Assembly: GCF_007828215.1 (NCBI RefSeq) | Contig: NZ_VIUE01000015.1 | Coordinates: 1 to 64,000 of the forward strand | DNA from: Pseudomonas sp. SJZ074 | Lineage (GTDB): Bacteria; Pseudomonadota; Gammaproteobacteria; Pseudomonadales; Pseudomonadaceae | Length of the DNA: 64,000 bases | Direction: 5' to 3' | Shown: positions 9,118-17,834 of the stretch, piece by piece | How positions within the stretch are numbered: position 1 is the stretch's first letter | How the letters are laid out: each line of letters opens with the position of its first letter | Notes under the pieces: model-generated | Databases searched by the model: none | The model's input: only the letters and a program-made list of their open reading frames with translations | What the model was told of the DNA's origin: nothing | Program-made: the position numbers and the translations under genes

Positions 9118-10128
9118 ATGTTTAGTTTTATTGCCCGCCGACTGGGATTATTGATCCCCACGTTCTTCGGCATCACCTTGCTGACCTTCGCGTTGATTCG
9201 CATGATCCCCGGCGACCCCGTGGAAGTGATGATGGGCGAACGTCGGGTCGATCCCGAAATGCATGCTCAGGCAATGGAACGCCTTGGCCTCAATAAACCG
9301 CTGTACGCCCAGTACCTGGACTACATCGGCAACCTGGCCCACGGTGATCTCGGCGAATCGCTGCGCACCCGCGAAAGCGTCTGGACCGAGTTCAGCTCAC
9401 TGTTTCCCGCGACCCTGGAGCTGTCCATGGCCGCCCTGTTGTTCGCCGGTATCCTGGGCCTGCTGGCCGGGGTGATCGCGGCACTCAAGCGAGGATCGCT
9501 GTTCGACCATGGGGTGATGGGCGTCTCCCTGGCGGGGTATTCGATGCCGATCTTCTGGTGGGGCCTGATCCTGATCATGTTCTTCTCGGTGTCCCTGGGC
9601 TGGACCCCGGTGTCGGGACGCATCGACCTGCTCTACGACATCGAACCGAAAACCGGCTTCATGCTGATCGACACCTTGCTCGCCGATGAGCCGGGCGCGT
9701 TCCTCGACGCGCTGCACCACCTGATCCTGCCGGCCATTGTACTGGGCACCATTCCGCTGGCGGTGATCGCCCGCATGACCCGCTCTTCGATGCTGGAAGT
9801 GCTGCGCGAAGACTACATCCGCACCGCCCGGGCCAAGGGTCTGTCGCCGACACGCGTGGTGTTCGTCCACGGCCTGCGCAACGCGTTGATCCCGGTACTG
9901 ACCGTGGTCGGCCTGCAGGTCGGCACACTGCTGGCCGGCGCGGTCCTGACCGAAACGATCTTCTCCTGGCCGGGCATCGGCAAGTGGCTGATCGAGGCCA
10001 TCGGCGCCCGGGACTATCCCGTGGTACAGAACGGCATCCTGTTAATCGCCTGCCTGGTGATTCTGGTCAACTTCGTCGTGGACATCCTCTACGGCTTTGC
10101 CAACCCACGCATCCGTCACCAGCGCTGA
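9118..10128 (+). CDS. dppB: Dipeptide ABC transporter permease DppB
   Basis: A 336-residue inner-membrane permease with about six membrane segments, forming the translocation channel with DppC. It opens with the family N-terminus MFSFIARRLGLLIPTFFGIT, then the conserved LIRMIPGDPVEVMMG and, in the cytoplasmic loop, the EAA-type motif DYIRTARAKGLSPTRVVFVH that contacts the ATPases. The length matches DppB. dppC begins 11 bp after its stop, so the two are co-transcribed. Confidence 0.97.
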   Translation: MFSFIARRLGLLIPTFFGITLLTFALIRMIPGDPVEVMMGERRVDPEMHAQAMERLGLNKPLYAQYLDYIGNLAHGDLGESLRTRESVWTEFSSLFPATLELSMAALLFAGILGLLAGVIAALKRGSLFDHGVMGVSLAGYSMPIFWWGLILIMFFSVSLGWTPVSGRIDLLYDIEPKTGFMLIDTLLADEPGAFLDALHHLILPAIVLGTIPLAVIARMTRSSMLEVLREDYIRTARAKGLSPTRVVFVHGLRNALIPVLTVVGLQVGTLLAGAVLTETIFSWPGIGKWLIEAIGARDYPVVQNGILLIACLVILVNFVVDILYGFANPRIRHQR

Positions 10129-10138
10129 GATCAAATCC

Positions 10139-11050
10139 ATGAGTACTCCAACTCCTTCGGTAGCAGTCGATCAAAGCCTGCTGTACCCGTCCCCGTACAA
10201 AGAATTCTGGCAGGCGTTTTCCCGTAACAAGGGCGCCGTGGCCGGGCTGATGTTCATGATCCTGGTGGTGTTCTGCGCGATCTTCGCGCCATGGGTCGCG
10301 CCCCACGATCCGAGCGAGCAGTACCGTGACTTCCTGCTGACGCCGCCGGCCTGGCTCGAAGGCGGGCAGATCCAGTTCCTGCTGGGCACCGACGAACTGG
10401 GCCGCGACCTGCTGTCCCGGCTGATCCAGGGTTCGCGCCTGTCACTGCTGATCGGCTTGTCGTCGGTGGTGATGTCGCTGATCCCAGGCATCCTGCTGGG
10501 CCTGTTCGCCGGGTTCTTCCCGCGCATCCTCGGCCCGACCATCATGCGCCTGATGGACATCATGCTGGCCCTGCCTTCGCTGCTGCTGGCCGTGGCGATC
10601 GTCGCCATCCTCGGCCCAGGCCTGATCAACACCGTGATCGCCATCGCCATCGTGTCGCTGCCGTCCTACGTGCGCCTGACCCGCGCCGCCGTCATGGGCG
10701 AGCTGAACCGCGACTACGTGACCGCCGCCCGCCTGGCCGGTGCCGGTCTGCCGCGCCTGATGTTCATCACTGTGCTGCCCAACTGCATGGCCCCCCTGAT
10801 CGTGCAGGCAACACTGAGCTTTTCCTCGGCCATCCTCGACGCCGCAGCCCTGGGCTTCCTCGGCTTGGGCGTGCAGCCGCCGACTCCGGAGTGGGGCACC
10901 ATGCTGGCCTCGGCTCGGGACTACATCGAACGCGCCTGGTGGGTCGTGAGCCTGCCTGGCTTGACCATTTTGCTCAGCGTGCTGGCAATCAACCTGATGG
11001 GCGACGGCCTGCGCGATGCGCTGGACCCGAAACTCAAGAATGCCGCCTGA
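10139..11050 (+). CDS. dppC: Dipeptide ABC transporter permease DppC
   Basis: A 303-residue inner-membrane permease partner of DppB. The start at Met-Ser-Thr-Pro is chosen because it lies just after the dppB stop with GAG at usable spacing; the longer frame would overlap dppB. An N-terminal cytoplasmic segment (WQAFSRNKGAVAGLMFM) leads into the first helix. The LLGTDELGRDLLSRLI motif and the EAA loop RDYVTAARLAGAGLPRLMFI mark the oligopeptide permease C family. dppD follows 10 bp downstream. Confidence 0.97.
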   Translation: MSTPTPSVAVDQSLLYPSPYKEFWQAFSRNKGAVAGLMFMILVVFCAIFAPWVAPHDPSEQYRDFLLTPPAWLEGGQIQFLLGTDELGRDLLSRLIQGSRLSLLIGLSSVVMSLIPGILLGLFAGFFPRILGPTIMRLMDIMLALPSLLLAVAIVAILGPGLINTVIAIAIVSLPSYVRLTRAAVMGELNRDYVTAARLAGAGLPRLMFITVLPNCMAPLIVQATLSFSSAILDAAALGFLGLGVQPPTPEWGTMLASARDYIERAWWVVSLPGLTILLSVLAINLMGDGLRDALDPKLKNAA

Positions 11051-11060
11051 GGAGATTCCC

Positions 11061-12029
11061 ATGTCACTGCTAGAAATCAAGAATCTCAACGTCCGCTTCG
11101 GCGACGCCAACGCCGTACCCGTGGTCGATGGCCTGGACCTGAGCGTGGAAAAAGGCGAAGTGCTGGCCATTGTTGGCGAATCGGGCTCGGGTAAATCCGT
11201 GACCATGATGGCGCTGATGGGCCTGATCGAGCATCCCGGCATCGTCACCGCCGATGCGCTGAACTTCGACGGCAAGAACATGCTCAAGCTGAGTGCCCGC
11301 CAGCGCCGGCAGATCGTCGGTAAGGACCTGGCGATGGTGTTCCAGGACCCGATGACCGCGCTCAACCCCAGCTACACCGTGGGCTTCCAGATCGAAGAAG
11401 TGCTGCGCCTGCACCTGAAGATGTCCGGCAAGGCCGCCCGCAAGCGTGCCATCGAACTGCTGGAAAAGGTCGAGATCCCGGGCGCCGCGAGCCGCATGGA
11501 CGCCTACCCGCACCAACTGTCCGGTGGCATGAGCCAGCGCGTGGCGATTGCCATGGCCATTGCCGGCGAGCCGAAGCTGTTGATCGCTGACGAACCGACC
11601 ACCGCCCTGGACGTGACCATCCAGGCGCAGATCATGGACCTGCTGCTGGCCCTGCAAAAAGAGCAGAACATGGGCCTGGTGCTGATTACCCACGACCTCG
11701 CCGTCGTCGCGGAAACCGCCCAGCGGGTGTGCGTGATGTACGCCGGTCAAGCCGTGGAGGTGGGCAAGGTGCCGCAGTTGTTCGATATTCCGGCCCACCC
11801 GTACAGCGAAGCATTGCTGGCGGCGATTCCGGAACACAGCATGGGCGCCGAGCGCCTCGCGACATTGCCAGGCATCGTGCCCGGCCGATACGACCGTCCA
11901 CAGGGCTGCCTGCTGTCGCCGCGTTGTCCTTACGTGCAGGATAACTGCCGTCAACAACGCCCGGCCCTCGATCCGAAATCCAACAGCCTCGCCCGCTGCT
12001 TCTACCCGCTGAACCAGGAGGTGGCGTGA
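11061..12029 (+). CDS. dppD: Dipeptide ABC transporter ATP-binding protein DppD
   Basis: A 322-residue cytoplasmic ATPase. It shows Walker A GESGSGKS (residues 39-46), a Q-loop in MVFQDPMTALNP, signature LSGGMSQR, Walker B LLIADEPTTALD and the switch His in LITHDL. The C-terminal oligopeptide-transporter extension carries cysteines (GCLLSPRCPYVQDNC and a later RCFYP), the arrangement that in some DppD homologs binds an iron-sulfur cluster. The start with TGAGGAGATTCCC upstream is preferred over an in-frame ATG inside dppC. Its stop overlaps the dppF start (TGATG). Confidence 0.97.
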   Translation: MSLLEIKNLNVRFGDANAVPVVDGLDLSVEKGEVLAIVGESGSGKSVTMMALMGLIEHPGIVTADALNFDGKNMLKLSARQRRQIVGKDLAMVFQDPMTALNPSYTVGFQIEEVLRLHLKMSGKAARKRAIELLEKVEIPGAASRMDAYPHQLSGGMSQRVAIAMAIAGEPKLLIADEPTTALDVTIQAQIMDLLLALQKEQNMGLVLITHDLAVVAETAQRVCVMYAGQAVEVGKVPQLFDIPAHPYSEALLAAIPEHSMGAERLATLPGIVPGRYDRPQGCLLSPRCPYVQDNCRQQRPALDPKSNSLARCFYPLNQEVA

Positions 12030-13009
12030 TGGCCGTCGTTCTTACCGCCCGTGACCTGACCCGTCATTACGAAGTGTCCCGTGGCATGTTCAAGGGCCAT
12101 GCGACCGTGCGTGCCCTCAACGGTGTGTCGTTCGAACTGGAAGCCGGCAAGACCCTGGCCGTGGTGGGCGAATCCGGTTGCGGCAAATCCACCCTGGCCC
12201 GGGCCCTGACGCTGATCGAGGAGCCGTCCTCCGGCTCCCTGAAAATCGCCGGCCAGGAAGTCGCTGGCGCCAACAAGGCCGAACGCAAGCAATTGCGCAA
12301 AGACGTGCAGATGGTGTTCCAGAGCCCCTATGCGTCTCTCAATCCGCGGCAGAAGATCGGCGATCAACTGGCCGAGCCGTTGTTGATCAACACCAGCCTG
12401 TCGGCCTCCGAGCGGCGGGAAAAAGTCCAGGCGATGATGAAGCAGGTGGGCTTGCGTCCCGAGCATTACCAGCGTTATCCGCACATGTTCTCCGGCGGCC
12501 AGCGCCAGCGCATCGCCCTGGCCCGCGCCATGATGCTGCAACCCAAGGTGTTGGTGGCGGACGAACCGACGTCGGCGCTGGACGTTTCGATCCAGGCCCA
12601 GGTGCTCAACCTGTTCATGGATTTGCAGCAGGAACTCAACACTGCCTACGTGTTCATTTCCCACAACCTGGCGGTGGTGCAACACGTGGCCGACGACGTG
12701 ATGGTGATGTACCTCGGCCGCCCGGTGGAAATGGGTCCCAACGAGTCGATCTACAGCCGTCCGTTGCACCCTTACACCCAGGCGCTGCTGTCGGCCACGC
12801 CGACCATCCACCCGGACCCGAACAAGCCGAAAATCAAGATCGTCGGCGAACTGCCGAACCCGCTCAACCCGCCGCCCGGCTGCGCCTTTCACAAGCGCTG
12901 CCCGTACGCCACCGAACGTTGCAAGACCGAAGAGCCGGCCCTGCGTCCACTCGATAATCGATTGGTCGCCTGCCACTACGCCGAGCAATTTCTCGACGGC
13001 GCGGCATAA
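12029..13009 (+). CDS. dppF: Dipeptide ABC transporter ATP-binding protein DppF
   Basis: A 326-residue ATPase that pairs with DppD. Walker A is GESGCGKS, the signature is FSGGQRQRIALARAM, Walker B is VLVADEPTSALD, and the switch His sits in FISHNLAV. The C-terminus again has the Cys-containing oligopeptide-transporter tail (GCAFHKRCPYATERC). The ATG overlaps the dppD stop, with AGGAGG upstream inside dppD, so the two are translationally coupled. A strong hairpin after the gene marks the operon end. Confidence 0.97.
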   Translation: MAVVLTARDLTRHYEVSRGMFKGHATVRALNGVSFELEAGKTLAVVGESGCGKSTLARALTLIEEPSSGSLKIAGQEVAGANKAERKQLRKDVQMVFQSPYASLNPRQKIGDQLAEPLLINTSLSASERREKVQAMMKQVGLRPEHYQRYPHMFSGGQRQRIALARAMMLQPKVLVADEPTSALDVSIQAQVLNLFMDLQQELNTAYVFISHNLAVVQHVADDVMVMYLGRPVEMGPNESIYSRPLHPYTQALLSATPTIHPDPNKPKIKIVGELPNPLNPPPGCAFHKRCPYATERCKTEEPALRPLDNRLVACHYAEQFLDGAA

Positions 13010-13024
13010 GGAGTCTGGTTGAAA

Positions 13025-13060
13025 GGGCGGTGTTGTTCATTCAAGAACAACACCGCCCCT
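13025..13060 (+). terminator. Long hairpin closing the dpp operon
   Basis: A 14-bp perfect stem (GGGCGGTGTTGTTC / GAACAACACCGCCC) with a 6-base loop starts 15 bases after the dppF stop. The following sequence is not T-rich on the + strand. The gene beyond it is convergent, so the hairpin may protect or end transcripts from both sides. Confidence 0.7.
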
Positions 13061-13081
13061 CGCCACAGGGCTAAGTCAGGT

Positions 13082-13543
13082 TCACGCTAAGGCAAAGCGC
13101 TGGCGCATGCTCCTGCCCCAGGGCGATGCGCCGGTGGCCTGCCCCTCTCCTTTGATCCACACGGCCTGACCATCGAGGCTGACTTCAACATTGAACCCCA
13201 GCACTACCTGCCATTGCCTTGAGTCGGACGACGTAAAATCCACTCGCTCCCGAGTGATGGAACCGCCCTGCCAATCCATGGTTCGCTCTCCCGCGATCTC
13301 ATAGTAGGCGCCAGCACCTTCAACCGAAGGAAACCGATAAACCTTGGGCTCCCGGTCGCGCTCGGGAATATAGAAGATCAGCTCTCTCTGACGCCCGTCG
13401 TCGCCTGTCCAGATGGCCTGGATCACAAAATCCTCACTGCTCCCGTCAGCCATCAACGTGAGCGAAGTTGAATCAAACGCGACGTCGCCTACCCATCCCT
13501 TCAAGTACCCCGTCGCTTGTGCTGACTGGTCGTTGGTGCTCAT
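13082..13543 (-). CDS. Conserved hypothetical protein, predicted soluble beta-rich
   Basis: A 153-residue protein with no signal peptide or membrane segment and no family I recognise. Starting at Met-Ser-Thr-Asn-Asp places GGAGAG upstream at good spacing; an in-frame ATG eight codons earlier lacks this. The sequence alternates short strand-like stretches (SLTLMADGSSEDFVIQAIW, RQRELIFYIPERDREPKVYRF, RQWQVVLGFNVEVSLDG), suggesting a small beta-sandwich or barrel. It is convergent with dppF and transcribed alone. Confidence 0.7.
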   Translation of the reverse strand: MSTNDQSAQATGYLKGWVGDVAFDSTSLTLMADGSSEDFVIQAIWTGDDGRQRELIFYIPERDREPKVYRFPSVEGAGAYYEIAGERTMDWQGGSITRERVDFTSSDSRQWQVVLGFNVEVSLDGQAVWIKGEGQATGASPWGRSMRQRFALA

Positions 13544-13650
13544 TTTGCTCTCCGCTCCCAGGTACATTGCACTTGAGTTATAAGAGCCGACCGCACAAGC
13601 GTCTACTGTCAGAACTGACAGGTCACGATCATCGTGGCGAGAGTTAACAC

Positions 13651-13893
13651 TCAGGATTGGCTATCCTCTTCATCGCCACCGTCATCCGGTTCATCATCGG
13701 TAGTCGGACCGTCATCCTCCTCGTCGCCGGTGTCTTTTTGCTCATCGGCAGCCAGCAGCAGTCCACTCTCCACCACTTGCCCGCTTGAAGCGTGCTGTTC
13801 ATGCTTATCGCACTGCGCCCACACAGCGGCGGATCCCAGTGACAGCATGACCATGACTTTCAGCAACAACATGACGCGTAGAAACCTGTTCAT
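13651..13893 (-). CDS. Small secreted acidic protein, function unknown
   Basis: An 80-residue protein. Residues 1-26 form a clear signal peptide (MNRFLRVMLLLKVMVMLSLG, cleavage after Val-Trp-Ala). The mature peptide has one Cys and an extremely acidic low-complexity tail of Asp, Glu and Gly. A GAGGG ribosome site lies 8-9 bases upstream. No family is recognised. An acidic metal-binding or buffering role in the periplasm is conceivable but unsupported. Confidence 0.6.
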   Translation of the reverse strand: MNRFLRVMLLLKVMVMLSLGSAAVWAQCDKHEQHASSGQVVESGLLLAADEQKDTGDEEDDGPTTDDEPDDGGDEEDSQS

Positions 13894-14116
13894 AACCGAT
13901 GCCCTCTCTTCTGAAATGAAGCCGCGACCCGACGGCGTTCAGGAAACAGTCCCGAACAGGTTGGCTTACAAGAGTAGGACGCAGAACCTGGGACAGAATG
14001 CCCTGGGCGACAGACCGCTTTCGAATAGAAGTTAGTTCGAACAGTTATGTCTGGAACACGCTCCCACACAGGGGGATGTGGATCGGGAGCAAAATTTTTT
14101 ATTCACTGGAGATCTG
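13894..14116. other. Intergenic region with no recognisable gene
   Basis: Sequence between the small acidic protein gene (which must have its promoter here, reading leftward) and a REP doublet. No coding signal is seen. Confidence 0.5.
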
Positions 14117-14210
14117 TTGTGGGAGCGGGCTCGCTCGCGAAGGCGGTGTGACAGCCCATGAAGATGCCGAATGTAACAGCCTCTTCGCGAGCAAGCCCGC
14201 TCCCACAGGG
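14117..14210. repeat. REP doublet (inverted pair)
   Basis: Two REP arms face each other: GTGGGAGCGGGCTCGCTCGCGA at about 14119-14140 and its inverse TCGCGAGCAAGCCCGCTCCCAC at about 14185-14206, about 45 bases apart. Together they can fold into a long cruciform. The element lies just beyond the 3' end of prfC, a common REP position. Confidence 0.9.
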
Positions 14211-14225
14211 GAAGAGAGCAGCAAC

Positions 14226-14257
14226 AAAAAACCCCGAAGCTCTCGCAACGGGGTTTC
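14226..14257 (-). terminator. Rho-independent terminator of prfC
   Basis: Read on the - strand: AACCCCG, a loop, then CGGGGTT followed by TTTTG. It starts about 19 bases after the prfC stop codon. Confidence 0.85.
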
Positions 14258-14275
14258 GGTCCTGCTACTCAGCGC

Positions 14276-15859
14276 TTAGTGATGCTCACGGGTCGCGCGG
14301 AATTTCACGTCCGGCCAGCGTTCTTCCATCAGCGCCAGGTTGACCCGGGTCGGGGCCAGGTAGGTCAGGTGACCGCCGCCGTCCAAGGCGAGGTTTTCCA
14401 CAGCCTTGTTGGAAAATTCCTCGAGCTTCTTCTTGTCGCTGCATTCGATCCAGCGAGCCGAGTACACGGTGATCGGCTCGTAGGAGCACTCGACCTTGTA
14501 TTCCTCTTTCAAGCGGCTGGCGACCACATCGAACTGCAGCACACCGACGGCGCCGAGGATGATGTCGTTGCTGCGCTCCGGGAAGAACACCTGGGTCGCG
14601 CCCTCTTCGGCCAGTTGCTGCAGGCCCTGACGCAGTTGCTTGGACTTGAGCGGATCCTTCAGGCGTACGCGGCGGAACAGCTCCGGGGCGAAGTGCGGGA
14701 TGCCGGTAAAACCCAGGGCTTCGCCTTCGGTGAAGGTATCGCCGATCTGGATCGTGCCATGGTTGTGCAGGCCAATGATGTCACCGGCGAAGGCCTCTTC
14801 CAGTTGTTCGCGTTCCGAGGAGAAGAAGGTCAGGGCGTCGCCGATGCGCACGTCCTTGCCGGTGCGCACGTGGCGCATCTTCATGCCTTTTTCGTATTTG
14901 CCGGAGCAGATGCGCATGAAGGCGATGCGGTCGCGGTGCTTGGGGTCCATGTTCGCCTGGATCTTGAAGATGAAGCCCGAGAACTTCTCTTCCACCGGCT
15001 CCACGGTGCGCTCGTTGGCGACCCGCGGCAGCGGACGCGGCGCCCAGTCGACTACAGCGTCGAGCACGTGGTCTACACCGAAATTGCCCAGCGCGGTTCC
15101 GAAGAACACCGGAGTCATCTGACCATCGATGAACGCCTGCTGGTCGAACTCATGACAGGCACCCTGCACCAACTCCAGTTGCTCGACGAAACGCTCGTAC
15201 TCGTCGCCCAGGTGCGCGCGCGCTTCGTCGGAGTCCAACCTTTCGATGATTTTGGTTTCGGTGCGCTCATGACCGTGACCGGCGGTGTAGACGATGATGT
15301 AGTCACCGGCCAGGTGGTACACGCCCTTGAAGTCGCGGTAGCAGCCGATCGGCCAGGTGATCGGCGCAGCCTTGATCTTCAGGACCGCCTCGATCTCGTC
15401 GAGCAGTTCGATCGGGTCGCGGATGTCGCGGTCGAGTTTGTTGATGAAGCTGACGATCGGCGTGTCCCGCAAGCGGCAGACTTCCATCAGCGCAATGGTC
15501 CGCGGTTCGACGCCTTTACCGCCGTCGAGCACCATCAACGCCGAGTCCACCGCGGTCAGGGTGCGGTAGGTGTCTTCGGAGAAGTCTTCGTGGCCTGGGG
15601 TGTCGAGCAGGTTGATCATGTGTTCGCGATATGGGAACTGCATGACCGACGTGGTAATGGAGATACCCCGCTGTTTTTCCATCTCCATCCAGTCGGAGGT
15701 GGCATGGCGGTCGGACTTGCGCGACTTCACCGTGCCGGCGATCGCAATCGCCTTGCCCATCAGCAGGAGCTTCTCGGTGATGGTGGTCTTACCGGCATCG
15801 GGGTGGGAAATAATGGCGAAAGTGCGGCGTTTCGCGACTTCGGCGGCCTGTTTGGTCAT
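14276..15859 (-). CDS. prfC: Peptide chain release factor 3 (RF3 GTPase)
   Basis: A 527-residue translational GTPase that removes RF1/RF2 from the ribosome after peptide release. G-domain motifs are complete: P-loop HPDAGKTT (residues 19-26), switch I GISITTS (65-71), DTPGHEDF (86-93) and NKLD (140-143). The EF-Tu-like domain 2 and the RF3 C-terminal domain follow, for a total length equal to E. coli RF3. Transcribed alone, with a perfect TATAAT -10 upstream and a terminator downstream. Confidence 0.98.
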   Translation of the reverse strand: MTKQAAEVAKRRTFAIISHPDAGKTTITEKLLLMGKAIAIAGTVKSRKSDRHATSDWMEMEKQRGISITTSVMQFPYREHMINLLDTPGHEDFSEDTYRTLTAVDSALMVLDGGKGVEPRTIALMEVCRLRDTPIVSFINKLDRDIRDPIELLDEIEAVLKIKAAPITWPIGCYRDFKGVYHLAGDYIIVYTAGHGHERTETKIIERLDSDEARAHLGDEYERFVEQLELVQGACHEFDQQAFIDGQMTPVFFGTALGNFGVDHVLDAVVDWAPRPLPRVANERTVEPVEEKFSGFIFKIQANMDPKHRDRIAFMRICSGKYEKGMKMRHVRTGKDVRIGDALTFFSSEREQLEEAFAGDIIGLHNHGTIQIGDTFTEGEALGFTGIPHFAPELFRRVRLKDPLKSKQLRQGLQQLAEEGATQVFFPERSNDIILGAVGVLQFDVVASRLKEEYKVECSYEPITVYSARWIECSDKKKLEEFSNKAVENLALDGGGHLTYLAPTRVNLALMEERWPDVKFRATREHH

Positions 15860-15897
15860 GGGAAATCGCCTGGCAGGTGATTCAAAAAAGGGCGGCG

Positions 15898-15903
15898 ATT
15901 ATA
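15898..15903 (-). promoter_or_regulatory. prfC -10 promoter element
   Basis: A perfect TATAAT on the - strand about 40 bases upstream of the prfC ATG. The -35 region at the expected distance is a poor match (TCGGTT). Confidence 0.6.
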
Positions 15904-16015
15904 GCTCAACTTGTGCCAGGAACCGAACCGTTGAGCACATCGAAGGTGGCCAGAAGCTTCCCGACTGGGGAACCTTTTGCGCCGTGGAGACGTCCACCCC
16001 CCTGCTGCATTTGTT

Positions 16016-16051
16016 CGTCAGGAGCTGAAAAATCAGCAAGTTAGCCTGACG
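16016..16051. promoter_or_regulatory. Inverted repeat in the region between prfC and the osmoprotectant operon
   Basis: CGTCAGG and CCTGACG enclose an inner AGCTGA/TCAGC pair, giving a two-step hairpin about 140 bases before the first permease start. It could be an operator or a 5' leader structure. The rest of 15904-16189 shows no gene, although a reading frame stays open there; that stretch is not protein-like. Confidence 0.35.
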
Positions 16052-16189
16052 AGGCAGCGCCCATGGCTCCATCCACATGCCGGTTTACCGGTATCGAAAA
16101 GAGCTGCTTTTCGCGAACGTTTTCCCGGCAACCCTACGGCCTGTCGCCTGGGAAAGCGTGCGCCGATTGAAAGACAAAGGAGTCCGCCT

Positions 16190-16906
16190 GTGGCTATCCG
16201 CTATGGCAAAGGGCTGACAGGAGGCGTGGTCGTCGTCGCCCTCCTGGCCCTGTTGGTCCACTGGATCGGCATCGATACGATCCGACATTATCGCGACGAC
16301 CTGTTGTTCTACCTGCAAGCCCATCTGATGCTGGTACTGGTTTCGATGCTGGCAGCCTTGATCGTGGGCATCCCCGCCGGTATCGCCTTAAGCCGCCCCG
16401 GCATGGTCGGGCGCGCCGAGCGCTTCATGCAAGTCTTCAACATCGGCAACACCGTGCCGCCCCTGGCCGTACTGGCCATCGCCCTCGGCGTGCTGGGAAT
16501 CGGCAGCGGGCCGGCCATCTTCGCCCTGTTCCTCGCCTCGCTGCTGCCTATCGTGCGCAACACCTATGAAGGCCTGAAAAACGTCCAGGGTTCGCTCAAG
16601 GAAGCCGCCACCGGCATCGGCATGACCCCACGCCAGGTGCTGTGGAAAGTCGAACTGCCCAACGCCGTGCCGATCATCGTCGGTGGCGTGCGGGTCGCCC
16701 TGGCGATCAATGTCGGCACCGCACCGCTGGCTTTCCTGATCGGTGCCAACAGCCTTGGCAGCCTGATCTTCCCTGGCATCGCCTTGAACAACCAGCCGCA
16801 GCTGTTGCTCGGCGCCGCCTGCACCGCTCTGCTGGCGTTGTTGCTCGACGGCCTGGTGACACTGGCCAGCCGCCTCTGGTTGGAACGTGGTCTGCGACCG
16901 TCATAA
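16190..16906 (+). CDS. opuCD: Osmoprotectant ABC transporter permease (first)
   Basis: A 238-residue inner-membrane permease for glycine betaine, carnitine or choline. The GTG start is chosen because AAAGGAG sits 7-8 bases upstream and a hydrophobic N-terminus follows; the open frame further upstream is unlike protein. About five to six membrane helices, with FNIGNTVPPLAVLAIALGVLGIGSGPA and the EAA loop SLKEAATGIGMTPRQVLWKVELPNAVPII typical of OpuCB/OpuCD. The SBP gene follows 24 bp later. The gene order permease-SBP-permease-ATPase fits the opuC cluster of Pseudomonas. Confidence 0.9.
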   Translation: MAIRYGKGLTGGVVVVALLALLVHWIGIDTIRHYRDDLLFYLQAHLMLVLVSMLAALIVGIPAGIALSRPGMVGRAERFMQVFNIGNTVPPLAVLAIALGVLGIGSGPAIFALFLASLLPIVRNTYEGLKNVQGSLKEAATGIGMTPRQVLWKVELPNAVPIIVGGVRVALAINVGTAPLAFLIGANSLGSLIFPGIALNNQPQLLLGAACTALLALLLDGLVTLASRLWLERGLRPS

Positions 16907-16930
16907 AGCCGGCTGGATAAAGGAATCATC

Positions 16931-17824
16931 ATGAAGAAGTTGAGCTTGATACTGGGCTGCGTGCTGCTGTTCGCCGGTTTTGCACAAGCGGCGGAAAAAC
17001 CTGTGATCCGCCTCGGCGCCCGGGTCTTCACCGAGCAGACGCTGCTGGCGGAAATCACCGCACAATACCTGCGCAGCAAAGGCTACGACGCGCAGATCAC
17101 CGGAGGGCTGGGCAGCAACCTAGCCCGCAGCGCCCATGAAACCGGGCAGTTGGACCTGCTCTGGGAATACACCGGCGTGTCCCTGGTGGCCTACAACCAT
17201 GTCACGGAGAAACTCGACAGCGCCCAGTCCTACGCCCGGGTGAAAGCACTCGACGCGAAAAAGGGCCTGGCCTGGCTGGCACCGTCGAAATTCAGCAACA
17301 CCTACGCCCTGGCCCTGCCGGAGAAAGTCGCCCGCCAGTACCCGCAGATCCGCAACATCAGCCAATTGAACAGCGTGCTGCAGGCCGAAGCGGATGAGAA
17401 CCACCTGGTGGCGTTGGACACCGAGTTCGCCAACCGCTCCGACGGACTGGCGGGCATGGTCAAGCAGTACGGCATGAACCTGACCCGCAAGAATATCCGG
17501 CAGATGGACGCCGGGCTGGTCTATACCGCCCTGCGCAACGCTCAGGTGTTCGCCGGGCTGGTGTACACCACAGATGGCCGGTTGAATGCCTTCAAGTTGA
17601 AATTGCTCGAGGACGACAAGCACTACTTCCCCGACTACACCGCCGCGCCAGTGGTGCGCCAGGCATTCCTCGACGCCCATCCGCAACTGGCCGCGCAACT
17701 CAAACCGCTGGCCGAGCTGTTCGACGACGAAACCATGCGCCAGCTCAATGCCCGCGTGGACGTCGACCATGAAAGCCCTTCCGTGGTGGCCGCCGACTTC
17801 TTGCGCCAGCACCCCATCGACTGA
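16931..17824 (+). CDS. opuCC: Osmoprotectant ABC transporter solute-binding protein
   Basis: A 297-residue periplasmic SBP of the OpuAC/OpuCC fold. The signal peptide ends after Phe-Ala-Gln-Ala-Ala near residue 21. The mature part begins KPVIRLGARVFTEQTLLAEI and contains GLGSNLARSAHETGQLDLLWEYTGVSL, the signature of the quaternary-amine family. It lacks a lipobox Cys, as expected for a Gram-negative periplasmic protein. It lies between two permease genes, 11 bp before the second. Confidence 0.92.
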   Translation: MKKLSLILGCVLLFAGFAQAAEKPVIRLGARVFTEQTLLAEITAQYLRSKGYDAQITGGLGSNLARSAHETGQLDLLWEYTGVSLVAYNHVTEKLDSAQSYARVKALDAKKGLAWLAPSKFSNTYALALPEKVARQYPQIRNISQLNSVLQAEADENHLVALDTEFANRSDGLAGMVKQYGMNLTRKNIRQMDAGLVYTALRNAQVFAGLVYTTDGRLNAFKLKLLEDDKHYFPDYTAAPVVRQAFLDAHPQLAAQLKPLAELFDDETMRQLNARVDVDHESPSVVAADFLRQHPID

Positions 17825-17834
17825 GGAAAAAGCC

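Noticed and set aside
14279..15880. Long open frame (533 codons) on the + strand opposite prfC
   Set aside because: It is the antisense shadow of a gene with complete RF3 motifs; GC-rich third positions keep the opposite frame open. The same applies to the long antisense frames over the dppA copies, fruA and the DUF1631 gene.
15977..16189. Upstream in-frame extension of the first osmoprotectant permease
   Set aside because: It is not protein-like, contains an inverted repeat, and a well-placed ribosome site precedes the GTG at 16190.
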